A stretch of DNA of 64,000 nt from Siphonodentalium dalli (Eukaryota > Mollusca > Scaphopoda > Gadilida > Siphonodentaliidae): positions 17,860,991 to 17,924,990 of the forward strand of contig CP136061.1 of assembly GCA_032622095.1 (NCBI GenBank), given 5' to 3'. Position numbers and translations under genes: made by a program. Below the pieces are notes generated by a model that saw nothing but the letters and a program-made list of their open reading frames with translations, had not been told where the DNA came from and did no database searches. Below are positions 44,784 through 59,600 of this stretch, in pieces (position 1 is the stretch's first letter; every line of letters starts with the position of its first letter).

Positions 44784-47700
44784 CAGGAATCATACGACAT
44801 TACCGCGTTATTTCTACATAGCACAGACTAATATAATAATTGCAGGGATCATACGTCTGCACTACCTCGTGATGTCTACAGACTAATATAATCATTGCAG
44901 GGATCACACAGCTACACTACCGTGTGATTTCCACATAGCACAGACTAATATAATTATTGCAGGGATCATACGGATACATTACCGAGTGATTTATACAGAC
45001 TAATATAATTATTGCAGGGACCATACGGATACATTACCGCGTGATTTCCACAGACTAATATAATCATTACAGGGATCATACGGATACATTACCGCGTGAT
45101 TTCCATAGACTAATATAATAATTGCAGGGATCATACGGCAACACTAGCGCGTGGTTTTTACAGATTAATATAATCATTGAGGTAGCATACGGCTACACCG
45201 CCGCGTGATTTCCACAGACTAATATAGTAATTGCAGGGACTATATGGCCACACTGCCGTGTTATTTATACATAGCATAGACTAATATAACCATTGCATGG
45301 ATCATACGGCAACACTATATCGTGCGGTTTTTACAGATTAATATATTCATTGCAGGGATCATAGGGCTACACTCCCGCGTGATTTCTACAGACTAATATA
45401 ATCATTGCAGGGATCATACGGATACTTTACCGAGTGATTTATACAGACTAATATAATCATTACAGGGATCACACGGCTACACTGCCGTGTGATTTCTACA
45501 GATTAATATAATCATTGCAGGGATCATACGGCTACACTAACGCGTGATTTCTACAGACTAATATAATCATTACAGGGATCACACGGCTACACTACCGCGT
45601 GATTTCCACAGACTAATATAATCATTGCAGGGATCATACGGCTACACTACCGTGTGATTTCTACAGACTAATATAATCATTACAGGGATCATACGTCTAC
45701 ACTGCCGTGTGATTTCTACAGATTAATATAATCATTGAGGTATCACACGGCTACACTACCGCGTGATTTCTACAGACTAATATAATCATTGCAGGGATCA
45801 TACAGCTACACTACCTCGTGATTTCTACAGACTAATATAATTATTGAGGTATCACACGGCTACACTACCGTGTGATTTCTACAGACTAATATAATCATTA
45901 CAGGGATCATACGGCTACACTACCGCGTGATTTCTACAGACTAATATAATTATTGAGGTATCACACGGCTACACTACCGTGTGATTTCTACAGATTAATA
46001 TAATCATTGAGGTATCACACGGCTACACTACCGTGTGATTTCTACAGATTAATATAATCATTGAGGTATCACACGGCTACACTACCGCGTGATTTCTACA
46101 GACTAGTATAATCATTACAGGGATCACACGGCTACACTGCCGCGTGATTTCCACAGACTAATATAATCATTACAGGGATCACACGGCTACACTACCGCGT
46201 GATTTCTACAGACTAATATAATCATTACAGGGATCATACGGCTACACTACCGTGTGATTTCTACAGACTAATATAATCATTACAGGGATCACACGGCTAC
46301 ACTACCGCGTGGTTTCCACAGACTAATATAATAATTACAGGGATCACACGGCTACACTACCGCGTGGTTTCCACAGACTAATATAATCATTACAGGGATC
46401 ATACGGATACACTAACGCGTGATTTCTACAGACTAATATAATCATTACAGGGATCACACGGCTACACTACCGCGTGATTTCCATAGACTAATATAATCAT
46501 TGCAGGGATCATACGCTACTCTACCGTGTGATTTCTACAGACTAATATAATCATTGCAGGGATCACATGGCTACACTGTCGCGTTATTTCTACATAGCAC
46601 AGACTAATATAATCATTACAGGGATCACACGGCTACACTACCGTGTGATTTCTACAGACTAATATAATCATTACAGGGATCACACGGCTACACTACCGTG
46701 TGATTTCTACAGACTAATATAATCATTACAGGGATCATATGGCTACACTACCGCGTGATTTCTACAGACTAATATAATCATTGCAGGGATCATATGGCTA
46801 CACTACCGCGTGATTTCCACAGACTAATATAATCATTGCAGGGATCACATGGCTACACTGTCGCGTTATTTCTACATAGCACAGACTAATATAATCATTA
46901 CAGGGATCACACGGCTACACTACCGTGTGATTTCTACAGACTAATATAATCATTGCAGGGATCATATGGCTACACTACCGCGTGATTTCTACAGACTAAT
47001 ATAATCATTGCAGGGATCATACGGCTACACTACCGTGTGATTTCTACAGACTAATATAATCATTGCAGGGATCATACGGCTACACTAACGCGTGATTTCT
47101 ACAGACTAATATAATCATTGCAGGGATCACACGGCTACACTACCGTGTGATTTCTACAGACTAATATAATCATTACAGGGATCACACGGCTACACTGCCG
47201 CGTGATTTCTACAGACTAATATAATCATTGCAGGGATCACACGGCTACACTACCGTGTGATTTCTACAGACTAATATAATCATTACAGGGATCACACGGC
47301 TACACTGCCGCGTGATTTCTACAGACTAATATAATCATTGCAGGGATCATACGGCTACACTACCGCGTGATTTCTACAGACTAATATAATCATTACAGGG
47401 ATCACACGGCTACACTGCCGCGTGATTTATACAGACTAATATAATCATTGCAGGGATCACACGGCTACACTGCCGCGTGATTTCTACAGACTAATATAAT
47501 CATTGCAGGGATCATACGGCTACACTACCGCGTGATTTCTACAGACTAATATAATCATTACAGGGATCACACGGCTACACTGCCGCGTGATTTCTACAGA
47601 CTAATATAATCATTGCAGGGATCACACGGCTACACTGCCGCGTGATTTCTACAGACTAATATAATCATTGCAGGGATCATACGGCTACACTACCGCGTGA

Positions 47701-49100
47701 TTTCTACAGACTAATATAATCATTACAGGGATCACACGGCTACTCTACCGCGTGATTTCTACAGACTAATATAATCATTGCAGGGATCATATGGCTACAC
47801 TACCGCGTGATTTCTACAGACTAATATAATCATTACAGGGATCACACGGCTACACTGCCGCGTGATTTCTACAGACTAATATAATCATTGCAGGGATCAT
47901 ACGGCTACACTACCGCGTGATTTCTACAGACTAATATAATCATTACAGGGATCACACGGCTACACTGCCGCGTGATTTCTACAGACTAATATAATCATTG
48001 CAGGGATCACACGGCTACACTGCCGCGTGATTTCTACAGACTAATATAATCATTGCAGGGATCATACGGCTACACTACCGCGTGATTTCTACAGACTAAT
48101 ATAATCATTACAGGGATCACACGGCTACACTGCCGCGTGATTTCTACAGACTAATATAATCATTGCAGGGATCATACGGCTACACTCCCGCGTGATTTCT
48201 ACAGACTAATATAATCATTGCAGGGATCATACGTCTACACTACCGTGTGATTTCCACAGACTAATATAATCATTACAGTGATCATACGGCTACACTACCT
48301 CGTGGTTTCCACAGACTAATATAATCATTGCAGGGATCACACGGCTACACTACCGTGTGATTTCCATAGACTAATATAATCATTACAGGAATCATACGGC
48401 TACACTACCGCGTGATTTATACAGACTAATATAATCATTACAGGGATCACACGGCTACACTACCGTGTGATTTCCATAGACTAATATAATCATTGCAGGG
48501 ATCACACGGCTACACTACCGTGTGATTTCAACAGACAAATATAATCATTGCAGGGATCATACAGCTACACTACCGCGTGATTTCAACAGACAAATATAAT
48601 CATTACAGGGATCACACGGCTACACTACCGTGTGATTTCTACAGACTAATATAATCATTACAGGAATCATACGGCTACACTACCGCGTGATTTATACAGA
48701 CTAATATAATCATTGCAGGGATCATACGGCTACACTACCGTGTGATTTCTACAGACTAATATAATCATTACAGGAATCATATGGCTACTCTACCGCGTGA
48801 TTTCCACAGACTAATATAATCATTACAGTGATCATACGGCTACACTACCGCGTGATTTATACAGACTAATATAATCATTACAGGAATCATATGGCTACTC
48901 TACCGCGTGATTTCCACAGACTAATATAATCATTACAGGGATCATACGGCTACACTACCGCGTGATTTCCACAGACTAATATAATCATTGCAGGGATCAT
49001 ACAGCTACACTACCTCGTGATTTCTACAGACTAATATAATCATTGCAGGGATCACACGGCTACACTACCGCGTGATTTATACAGACTAATATAATCATTG

Positions 49101-49870
49101 CAGGGATCATACAGCTACACTACCGCGTGATTTCAACAGACAAATATAATCATTACAGGGATCACACGGCTACACTACCGTGTGATTTCTACAGACTAAT
49201 ATAATCATTACAGGAATCATACGGCTACACTACCGCGTGATTTCCATAGACTAATATAATCATTGCAGGGATCACACGGCTACACTACCGTGTGATTTCA
49301 ACAGACAAATATAATCATTACAGGGATCATACGGCTACACTACCGCGTGATTTCCACAGACTAATATAATCATTGCAGGGATCATACAGCTACACTACCT
49401 CGTGATTTCTACAGACTAATATAATCATTGCAGGGATCACACGGCTACACTACCGCGTGATTTATACAGACTAATATAATCATTGCAGGGATCATACAGC
49501 TACACTACCGCGTGATTTCAACAGACAAATATAATCATTACAGGGATCACACGGCTACACTACCGTGTGATTTCTACAGACTAATATAATCATTACAGGA
49601 ATCATACGGCTACACTACCGCGTGATTTCCATAGACTAATATAATCATTGCAGGGATCACACGGCTACACTACCGTGTGATTTCAACAGACAAATATAAT
49701 CATTGCAGGGATCATACGGCTACACTACCGTGTGATTTCTACAGACTAATATAATCATTGCAGGGATCATACAGCTACACTACCGCGTGATTTCAACAGA
49801 CAAATATAATCATTACAGGGATCACACGGCTACACTACCGTGTGATTTCTACAGACTAATATAATCATTA
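49101..49870 (+). repeat. Higher-order repeat of seven 55-bp units (385 bp)
   Basis: The unit order starting CAGGGATCATACAGC at 49101 repeats at 49486, 385 bases = 7 units later, with the same variant series (CAACAGACAAATA, CCATAGAC). The match lasts for more than four units, and the tail of the block also precedes 49101. Confidence 0.85.
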
Positions 49871-52800
49871 CAGGAATCATATGGCTACTCTACCGCGTGA
49901 TTTCCACAGACTAATATAATCATTACAGGAATCATATGGCTACTCTACCGCGTGATTTCCACAGACTAATATAATCATTACAGTGATCATACGGCTACAC
50001 TACCGTGTGATTTCTACAGACTAATATAATCATTACAGGAATCATACGGCTACACTACCGCGTGATTTATACAGACTAATATAATCATTACAGGAATCAT
50101 ATGGCTACACTACCGCGTGATTTCCACAGACTAATATAATCATTACAGGGATCATACGGATACATTACCGCGTGATTTCCACAGACTAATATAATCATTG
50201 CAGGGATCATACAGCTACACTACCGCGTGGTTTATACAGACTAATATAATCATTACAGGGATCACACGGCTACACTACCTCGTGATTTCCACAGACTAAT
50301 ATAATCATTGCAGGGATCATATGGCTACACTACCTCGTGATTTCTACAGACTAATATAATCATTACAGGGATCATATGGCTACACTACCGCGTGATTTCC
50401 ACAGACTAATATAATCATTGCAGGGATCACATGGCTACACTGTCGCGTTATTTCTACATAGCACAGACTAATATAATCATTACAGGGATCACACGGCTAC
50501 ACTACCGTGTGATTTCTACAGACTAATATAATCATTGCAGGGATCATATGGCTACACTACCTCGTGATTTCCACAGATTAATATAATCATTGCAGGGATC
50601 ACACGGCTACACTACCGTGTGATTTCCATAGACTAATATAATCATTACATGAATCATACGGCTACACTACCGCGTGATTTATACAGACTAATATAATCAT
50701 TGCAGGGATCACACGGCTACACTACCTCGTGATTTATACAGACTAATATAATCATTGCAGGGATCATACAGCTACACTACCGCGTGATTTCTACAGACTA
50801 ATATAATCATTGCAGGGATCATACGGCTACACTGCCGCGTGATTACTACAGACTAATATAATCATTACAGGGATCATACGGCTACACTACCGCGTGATTT
50901 CCACATATTAATATAATCATTGCAGGGATCATACGGCTACACTACCGCGTGATTTCCACATATTAATATAATCATTGCAGGGATCACACGTCTACACTAC
51001 CTCGTGATTTCTACAGACTAATATAATCATTACAGTGATCATACGGCTACACTACCGCGTGATTTCCACATATTAATATAATCATTGCAGGGATCATACG
51101 GCTACACTACCGCGTAATTTATACAGACTAATATAATTATTGCAGGGATCATATGGCTACACTCCCGCGTGATTTATACAGACTAATATAATCATTACAG
51201 GGATCATACGGCTACACTCCCGCGTGATTTATACAGACTAATATAATCATTGCAGGGATCATACGGCTACACTACCGCGTGATTTATACAGACTAATATA
51301 ATTATTGCAGGGATCATATGGCTACACTCCCGCGTGATTTATACAGACTAATATAATCATTACAGGAATCATATGGCTACTCTACCGCGTGATTTATACA
51401 GACTAATATAATCATTGCAGGGATCATACGGCTACACTACCGCGTGATTTATACAGACTAATATAATCATTACAGGAATCATATGGCTACTCTACCGCGT
51501 GATTTATACAGACTAATATAATCATTGCAGGGATCATACGGCTACACTACCGCGTGATTTATACAGACTAATATAATCATTGCATGGATCATACGGCTAC
51601 ACTACCGTGTGATTTCTACAGACTAATATAATCATTACAGGGATCACACGGCTACACTACCGTGTGATTTCTACAGACTAATATAATCATTGCAGGGATC
51701 ACACGGCTACACTACCGTGTGATTTCTACAGACTAATATAATCATTGCAGGGATCATATGGCTACACTCCCGCGTGATTTATACAGACTAATATAATCAT
51801 TGCAGGGATCATACGGCTACACTACCGCGTGATTTCTACAGATTAATATAATCATTACAGGGATCACACGGCTACACTCCCGCGTGATTTATACAGACTA
51901 ATATAATCATTGCAGGGATCACACGGCTACACTACCGCGTGATTTCCACATATTAATATAATCATTGCAGGAATCATATGGCTACACTACCGTGTGATTT
52001 CCACAGACTAATATAATCATTGCAGGGATCACACGGCTACACTACCGCGTGATTTCCACATATTAATATAATCATTGCAGGAATCATATGGCTACACTAC
52101 CGTGTGATTTCCACAGACTAATATAATCATTACATGGATCACACGGCTACACTCCCGCGTGATTTATACAGACTAATATAATCATTACAGGGATCATATG
52201 GCTACACTACCGCGTGATTTCCACAGACTAATATAATCATTGCAGGAATCATATGGCTACACTACCGTGTGATTTCCACAGACTAATATAATCATTACAG
52301 GGATCACACGGCTACACTACCGTGTGGTTTCTACAGACTAATATAATCATTACAGGGATCACACGGCTACACTACCGTGTGGTTTCTACAGACTAATATA
52401 ATCATTACAGGGATCACACGGCTACACTACCGTGTGGTTTCTACAGACTAGTATAATCAGTGCAGGGATCACACGGCTACACTACCGTGTGATTTCTACA
52501 TACTAATATAATCATTACAGGGATCACACGGCTACACTACCTCGTGATTTATACAGACTAATATAATCATTACAGGGATCATACGGATACATTACCGCGT
52601 GATTTCCACAGACTAATATAATCATTGAGGTATCACACGGCTACACTACCGTGTGATTTCTACAGACTAATATAATAATTGCAGGGATCACACGGCTACA
52701 CTACCGCGTGATTTCTACAGACTAATATAATCATTGCAGGGATCATACGTCTACACTACCGTGTGATTTCCACAGACTAATATAATCATTACAGTGATCA

Positions 52801-53209
52801 TACGGCTACACTACCGCGTGATTTCTACAGATTAATATAATCATTGCAGGGATCATACGGCTACACTACCGTGTGATTTATACAGACTAATATAATCATT
52901 ACAGGGATCATATGGCTACACTACCGCGTGATTTCTACAGATTAATATAATCATTACAGGGATCATACGGCTACACTACCTCGTGATTTCCACAGACTAA
53001 TATAATCATTACGGGAATCATACGGCTACACTACCGCGTGATTTATACAGACTAATATAATCATTACAGGGATCACACGGCTACACTACCTCGTGATTTC
53101 TACAGACTAATATAATCATTACAGTGATCATATGGCTACACTACCGTGTGATTTCCACAGACTAATATAATCATTGCAGGGATCACACGGCTACACTACC
53201 GCGTGATTT

Positions 53210-53990
53210 CCACAGACTAATATAATCATTACAGGGATCATACGGATACATTACCGCGTGATTTCTGCATACTAATATAATCATTACAGTGATCATACGG
53301 CTACACTACCGTGTGATTTCCACAGACTAATATAATCATTGCAGGGATCACACGGCTACACTACCGCGTGATTTCTACAGACTAATATAATCATTACAGG
53401 GATCACACGGCTACACTACCTCGTGATTTATACAGACTAATATAATCATTACAGGGATCATACGGATACATTACCGCGTGATTTCCACAGACTAATATAA
53501 TTATTACAGGGATCACACGGCTACACTACCTCGTGATTTCTACAGATTAATATAATCATTGCAGGGATCACACGGCTACACTACCGCGTAATTTCCACAG
53601 ACTAATATAATCATTACAGGGATCACACGGCTACACTACCGCGTGATTTCCACAGACTAATATAATCATTACAGGGATCATACGGATACATTACCGCGTG
53701 ATTTCTGCATACTAATATAATCATTACAGTGATCATACGGCTACACTACCGTGTGATTTCCACAGACTAATATAATCATTGCAGGGATCACACGGCTACA
53801 CTACCGCGTGATTTCTACAGACTAATATAATCATTACAGGGATCACACGGCTACACTACCTCGTGATTTATACAGACTAATATAATCATTACAGGGATCA
53901 TACGGATACATTACCGCGTGATTTCCACAGACTAATATAATTATTACAGGGATCACACGGCTACACTACCTCGTGATTTCTACAGACTAA
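53210..53990 (+). repeat. Higher-order repeat of eight 55-bp units (440 bp)
   Basis: The rare variant ATTTCTGCATACTAATATAA at 53261 recurs at 53701 (440 bases = 8 units), and the neighbouring units match in the same order. Another block, marked by ATTAGAATCATTACAGG, recurs at 57781 and 58290 (509 bases = nine units, two of them the 62-bp type). Confidence 0.85.
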
Positions 53991-55572
53991 TATAATCATT
54001 GCAGGGATCATATGGCTACACTACCGCGTGATTTCCACAGACTAATATAATCATTACAGGGATCATACGGATACATTACCGCGTGATTTCCACAGACTAA
54101 TATAATCATTGAGGTATCACACGGCTACACTACCGTGTGATTTCTACAGACTAATATAATAATTGCAGGGATCACACGGCTACACTACCGCGTGATTTCT
54201 ACAGACTAATATAATCATTGCAGGGATCATACGTCTACACTACCGTGTGATTTCCACAGACTAATATAATCATTACAGTGATCATACGGCTACACTACCG
54301 CGTGATTTATACAGACTAATATAATCATTGCAGGGATCATATGGCTACACTACCTCGTGATTTCTACAGATTAATATAATCATTGCAGGGATCATATGGC
54401 TACACTGCCGCGTGATTTCTACAGACTAATATAATCATTGCAGGGATCATATGGCTACTCTACCGCGTGATTTCTACAGATTAATATAATAATTGCAGTG
54501 ATCATACGGCTACACTACCGCGTGATTTATACAGACTAATATAATCATTGCAGGGATCATATGGCTACACTACCTCGTGATTTCTACAGATTAATATAAT
54601 CATTGCAGGGATCACACGGCTACACTACCGCGTGATTTCCACAGACTAATATAATCATTGCAGGGATCACATGGCTACACTGTCGCGTTATTTCTACATA
54701 GCACAGACTAATATAATCATTACAGGGATCACACGGCTACACTACCGTGTGATTTCTACAGACTAATATAATCATTGCAGGGATCATATGGCTACACTAC
54801 CTCGTGATTTCCACAGATTAATATAATCATTGCAGGGATCATATGGCTACACTACCGCGTGATTTCCATAGACTAATATAATCAGTGCAGGGATCATATG
54901 GCTACATTACCGCGTGATTTCCACAGACTAATATAATCATTACAGGGATCACACGGCTACACTACCGCGTGATTTCTACAGACTAATATAATCATTACAG
55001 GGATCACACGGCTACACTGCCGTGTGATTTCCACAGACTAATATAATCATTGCAGGAATCATACGGCTACACTACCTCGTGGTTTCTACAGACTAATATA
55101 ATCATTGCAGGGATCACACGGCTACACTACCGCGTGATTTCAACAGACTAATATAATCATTGCAGGGATCATACGGCTACACTACCTCGTGATTTCTACA
55201 GATTAATATAATCATTGCAGCGAGCACACGGCTACACTACCGCGTGATTTCTACAGACTAATATAATCATTACAGGGATCACACGGCTACATTACCGCGT
55301 GATTTATACAGACTAGTATAATTATTGCAGGGATCATATGGCTACACTACCGCGTGATTTCTACAGACCAGGGATGGGGCAATTACTTGTGAATGTAATT
55401 AATTACAATTACAATTACTTCAACATTTTTCAATTACAATTACAATTCCCATTACATCTATTTCTTAATGTAATTAATTACAATTACAATTACTTTGAAA
55501 TGTAATTCAATTACAATTACAATTACATTTCAGTACATAATTGAAGTAGGAACACTATTTATTGATATGGTC

Positions 55573-55578
55573 TTTATT
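55573..55578 (-). terminator. Poly(A) signal of the BED mini-gene
   Basis: AATAAA on the minus strand, about 65 bases downstream of the predicted stop codon; a second AATAAA-like site lies about 20 bases further on (minus strand ATCAATAAATAG). Confidence 0.5.
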
Positions 55579-55641
55579 TGATAACAACATAACACAAGCA
55601 AGATAAAAAAATACATGAGTAAGCACAGTAATGGAGCACAT

Positions 55642-56357
55642 TTAGGCTAAATGATTTAGCACAGAGTTATTTGCGCTGTTCCAGCTTTCATTCCGTCCCT
55701 CACAACTAGCTGTAAAGTATGAGCATAGTCTCAGTAGCTTTTGTTGCCAATGTTGGTCAACTGTTGATGGTGCTTGTGTTAATGTGGTTTCGAAGATATC
55801 TCGATGCTTTCGCTATAAAATTAAAGTAAGTTTTTTTAGTAATACATACATGTATCCATATTTTCACTATTAATGAAATAAGACTGTCTCAGTCAGTCAG
55901 GCCACTGTGAAGGACAATGAGATAATCCACACACTAATTGTTAATTAGAGTCATAAACATCTGTGCCCATAGTTTTGCAGTAAGAATGTAATTAATATAA
56001 CACCTTGTAAAATAATTAGCGGTTGTGGCCAGTAGATTACTGGTGACACAATGCCTCCACTAGACACTGCTAATTGGGGGATTATTGAGTCTATTGTTCA
56101 TTTACAAATTAGAAGGGACAAAACACAATGCATACAGCTATACCACCATATGACTGAAGTAATATGCCAATGGAAATAAACAATATTAGTACAAAGAAAT
56201 GGAAACTTACCTTCAGATGTGTCACAAAATTGGAGGTAACTTTTTTGGAACCGGAGATAGTAGTGGGGCAAAGCTTGCACTTTGCTTTCATAGGACCCGA
56301 TGTGTCTTTTGGCAAATCAAAATGCTGCCAGATTAACGAAGAACTTTTTGTAGACAT
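55642..56357 (-). CDS. Two-exon BED zinc-finger mini-gene of the hAT element
   Basis: Exon 1 (56357 down to 56211, 49 codons) starts with ATG and encodes a BED-type DNA-binding finger: LIWQHFDLP, then KAKCKLCPT, then KKVTSNFVTHLK, i.e. aromatic residues, C-x2-C and a TSN...H pattern. It ends at a consensus donor (CTGAAG then GTAAGT). Exon 2 (55812 down to 55642) follows an acceptor TTTTATAG, is in the same phase (0), and gives 56 more codons (RKHRDIFETTL ... VLNHLA) before TAA. The intron is 398 bp. AATAAA follows on the minus strand at 55578-55573. The predicted protein is about 105 residues, far shorter than a hAT transposase (commonly 500-700), and has no RNase H-like domain. It could bind element ends without cutting, or be a relic. 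Exon 1 is confident; exon 2 is a reading of splice signals only. Confidence 0.6.
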
Positions 56358-56616
56358 GTTGATAGCATTAGCAGTGGTTGGTATGAATTTCTCAATGCTA
56401 CCATAGCTTATATACCATTTCAGATGGAGGCAATGAAAACATGACCATAAGAGTGACTATTAGTGATCTATTGTCAATTATCTGAAGTTGGTTTCTCATT
56501 GTATTTATCAAAACAAGCCTTCTACATCAAAGACTACCAATGCTTAAGAAAACAAATGCAGGTGGTGTAAAAAAAATCACCATTGACACACAGTGAATAG
56601 AAACTCAGTGTTGTGA

Positions 56617-56689
56617 CAAACTTCAAAGTGTGACTGGCTATCACTATGTTGTCACAACATAGTGATAGCCAGTCACACTTTAAAGTTTG
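56617..56689. repeat. 36-bp palindrome inside the hAT element
   Basis: The arms 56617-56652 and 56654-56689 are reverse complements over 36 bases with one mismatch and a one-base centre (core ATCACTATGTTGT/ACAACATAGTGAT). It lies upstream of the BED gene, between its start codon and the element end. Confidence 0.9.
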
Positions 56690-59600
56690 GCTGAAACCAT
56701 TTGAAGAAACCATTGGATGAATTATGAAAGAGAACTTTGAGAGAGAAAAAACAAGTACCTGTGATTTTGAAGTAATTGAAATAAAACCCTAATTACAATT
56801 ACAATTACACCCTAACCAATTACAATTGCAATTACATGTAATTGAGAATAAACTCAATTACCAATTACATGCAATTACTTGAAAAAATGTAATTAATTAC
56901 AGTCAATTACAATTACAAATTACAATTACCCCATCCCTGCTACAGACTAATATAATCATTACAGGGATCATATGGCTACACTACCGCGTGATTTCTACAG
57001 ACTAATATAATGATTGCAGGGATCATACGGCTACACTACCGTGTGATTTCTACAGACTAATATAATCATTACAGGGATCATATGGCTACACTACCGCGTG
57101 ATTTCTACAGACTAATATAATCATTACAGGGATCACACGGCTACACTGCCGTGTGATTTCTACAGACTAATATAATCATTACAGGGATCATACGGCTACA
57201 CTACCGCGTGATTTCTACAGACTAATATAATGATTGCAGGGATCATATGGCTACACTGTCGCGTTATTTCTACATAGCACAGACTAATATAATCATTGCA
57301 GGGATCATACGGCTACACTACCTCGTGATTTCTACAGATTAATATAATCATTGCAGGGATCACACGGCTACACTACCGCGTGATTTCCACATATTAATAT
57401 AATAATTGCAGGGATCATACAGCTACACTCCCGCGTGATTTCTACAGATTAATATAATGATTACAGGGATCACACGGCTACACTACCGTGTGATTTCTAC
57501 AGACTAATATAATCATTGCAGGGATCATATGGCTACACTCCCGCGTGATTTATACAGACTAATATAATCATTACAGGGATCACACGGCTACACTACCGTG
57601 TGATTTCTACAGACTAATATAATCATTGCAGGGATCATATGGCTACACTACCTCGTGATTTCCACAGATTAATATAATCATTGCAGGGATCATATGGCTA
57701 CACTACCGCGTGATTTCCATAGACTAATATAATCAGTGCAGGGATCATATGGCTACATTACCGCGTGATTTCCACAGACTATTAGAATCATTACAGGGAT
57801 CATACGGATACACTACCTCGTGATTTCTACAGACTAATATAATCATTACAGGGATCACACGGCTACACTACCGCGTGATTTCTACAGACTAATATAATTA
57901 TTGCAGGGATCACACGGCTACATTACCGCGTGATTTCCACAGACTAATATAATCATTGCAGGGATCATATGGCTACACTGTCGCGTTATTTCTACATAGC
58001 ACAGACTAATATAATCATTGCAGGGATCATACGGCTACACTACCTCGTGATTTCTACAGATTAATATAATCATTGCAGGGATCATATGGCTACACTGTCG
58101 CGTTATTTCTACATAGCACAGACTAATATAATCATTGCAGGGATCATACGGCTACACTACCTCGTGATTTCCACAGATTAATATAATCATTGCAGGGATC
58201 ATATGGCTACACTACCGCGTGATTTCCATAGACTAATATAATCAGTGCAGGGATCATATGGCTACATTACCGCGTGATTTCCACAGACTATTAGAATCAT
58301 TACAGGGATCATACGGATACACTACCTCGTGATTTCTACAGACTAATATAATCATTACAGGGATCACACGGCTACACTACCGCGTGATTTCTACAGACTA
58401 ATATAATTATTGCAGGGATCACACGGCTACATTACCGCGTGATTTCAACAGACTAATATAATGATTGCAGGGATCATATGGCTACACTGTCGCGTTATTT
58501 CTACATAGCACAGACTAATATAATCATTGCAGGGATCATACGGCTACACTACCTCGTGATTTCTACAGATTAATATAATCATTGCAGGGATCATACGGCT
58601 ACACTACCTCGTGATTTCTACAGATTAATATAATCATTGCAGGGATCATACGGCTACACTACCTCGTGATTTCTACAGATTAATATAATCATTGCAGGGA
58701 TCATACGGCTACACTACCTCGTGATTTCTACAGATTAATATAATCATTACAGGGATCATACGGCTACACTACCGCGTGATTTCTACAGACTAATATAATC
58801 ATTACAGTGATCATACGGCTACACTACCGCGTGATTTCTACAGACTAGTATAATCATTACAGTGATCATACGGCTACACTACCTCGTGATTTCTACAGAT
58901 TAATATAATCATTGCAGGGATCATACGGCTACACTACCTCGTGATTTCTACAGATTAATATAATCATTGCAGGGATCATACGGCTACACTACCTCGTGAT
59001 TTCTACAGATTAATATAATCATTGCAGGGATCATACGGCTACACTACCGCGTGATTTCTACAGACTAATATAATCATTACAGTGATCATACGGCTACACT
59101 ACCGTGTGATTTCTACATACTAATATAATCATTGCAGGGATCATACGGCTACACTACCGTGTGATTTCTACATACTAATATAATTATTACAGGGATCATA
59201 CGGCTACACTACCGCGTGATTTCTACAGACTAATATAATTATTGCAGGGATCATACGGCTACACTACCGCGTGATTTATACAGACTAATATAATCATTAC
59301 AGGGATCACACGGCTACACTACCGCGTGATTTATACAGACTAATATAATTATTGCAGGGATCATACGGCTACACTACCTCGTGATTTCTACAGACTAATA
59401 TAATCATTGCAGGGATCATATGGCTACACTACCGTGTGATTTCTACAGACTAATATAATTATTGCAGGGATCATATGGCTACACTACCGCGTGATTTATA
59501 CAGACTAATATAATCATTGCAGGGATCATATGGCTACACTACCGTGTGATTTCTACAGACTAATATAATTATTGCAGGGATCATATGGCTACACTACCGC

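Larger units (their letters stand above)
55361..56947 (-). mobile_element. hAT transposon, non-autonomous, 1571 bp
   Basis: Element 55369-56939 with ends CAGGGATGGGG in inverted orientation and an exact 8-bp duplication CTACAGAC (55361-55368, 56940-56947) taken from the satellite unit. Both subterminal zones are filled with TAATTAC/GTAATTA motifs, such as TGTAATTAATTACA, which in hAT elements serve as transposase binding sites. It carries a small BED-finger gene on the minus strand but no catalytic domain or C-terminal dimerisation domain. It interrupts the satellite cleanly, so it is younger than that part of the array. Confidence 0.93.

Noticed and set aside
44566-44886. 106-codon ORF as an independent gene.
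   Set aside because: Its first half is RT sequence (KILEH-type block to SCVTQLA); the second half is out of frame with the RT and then satellite.
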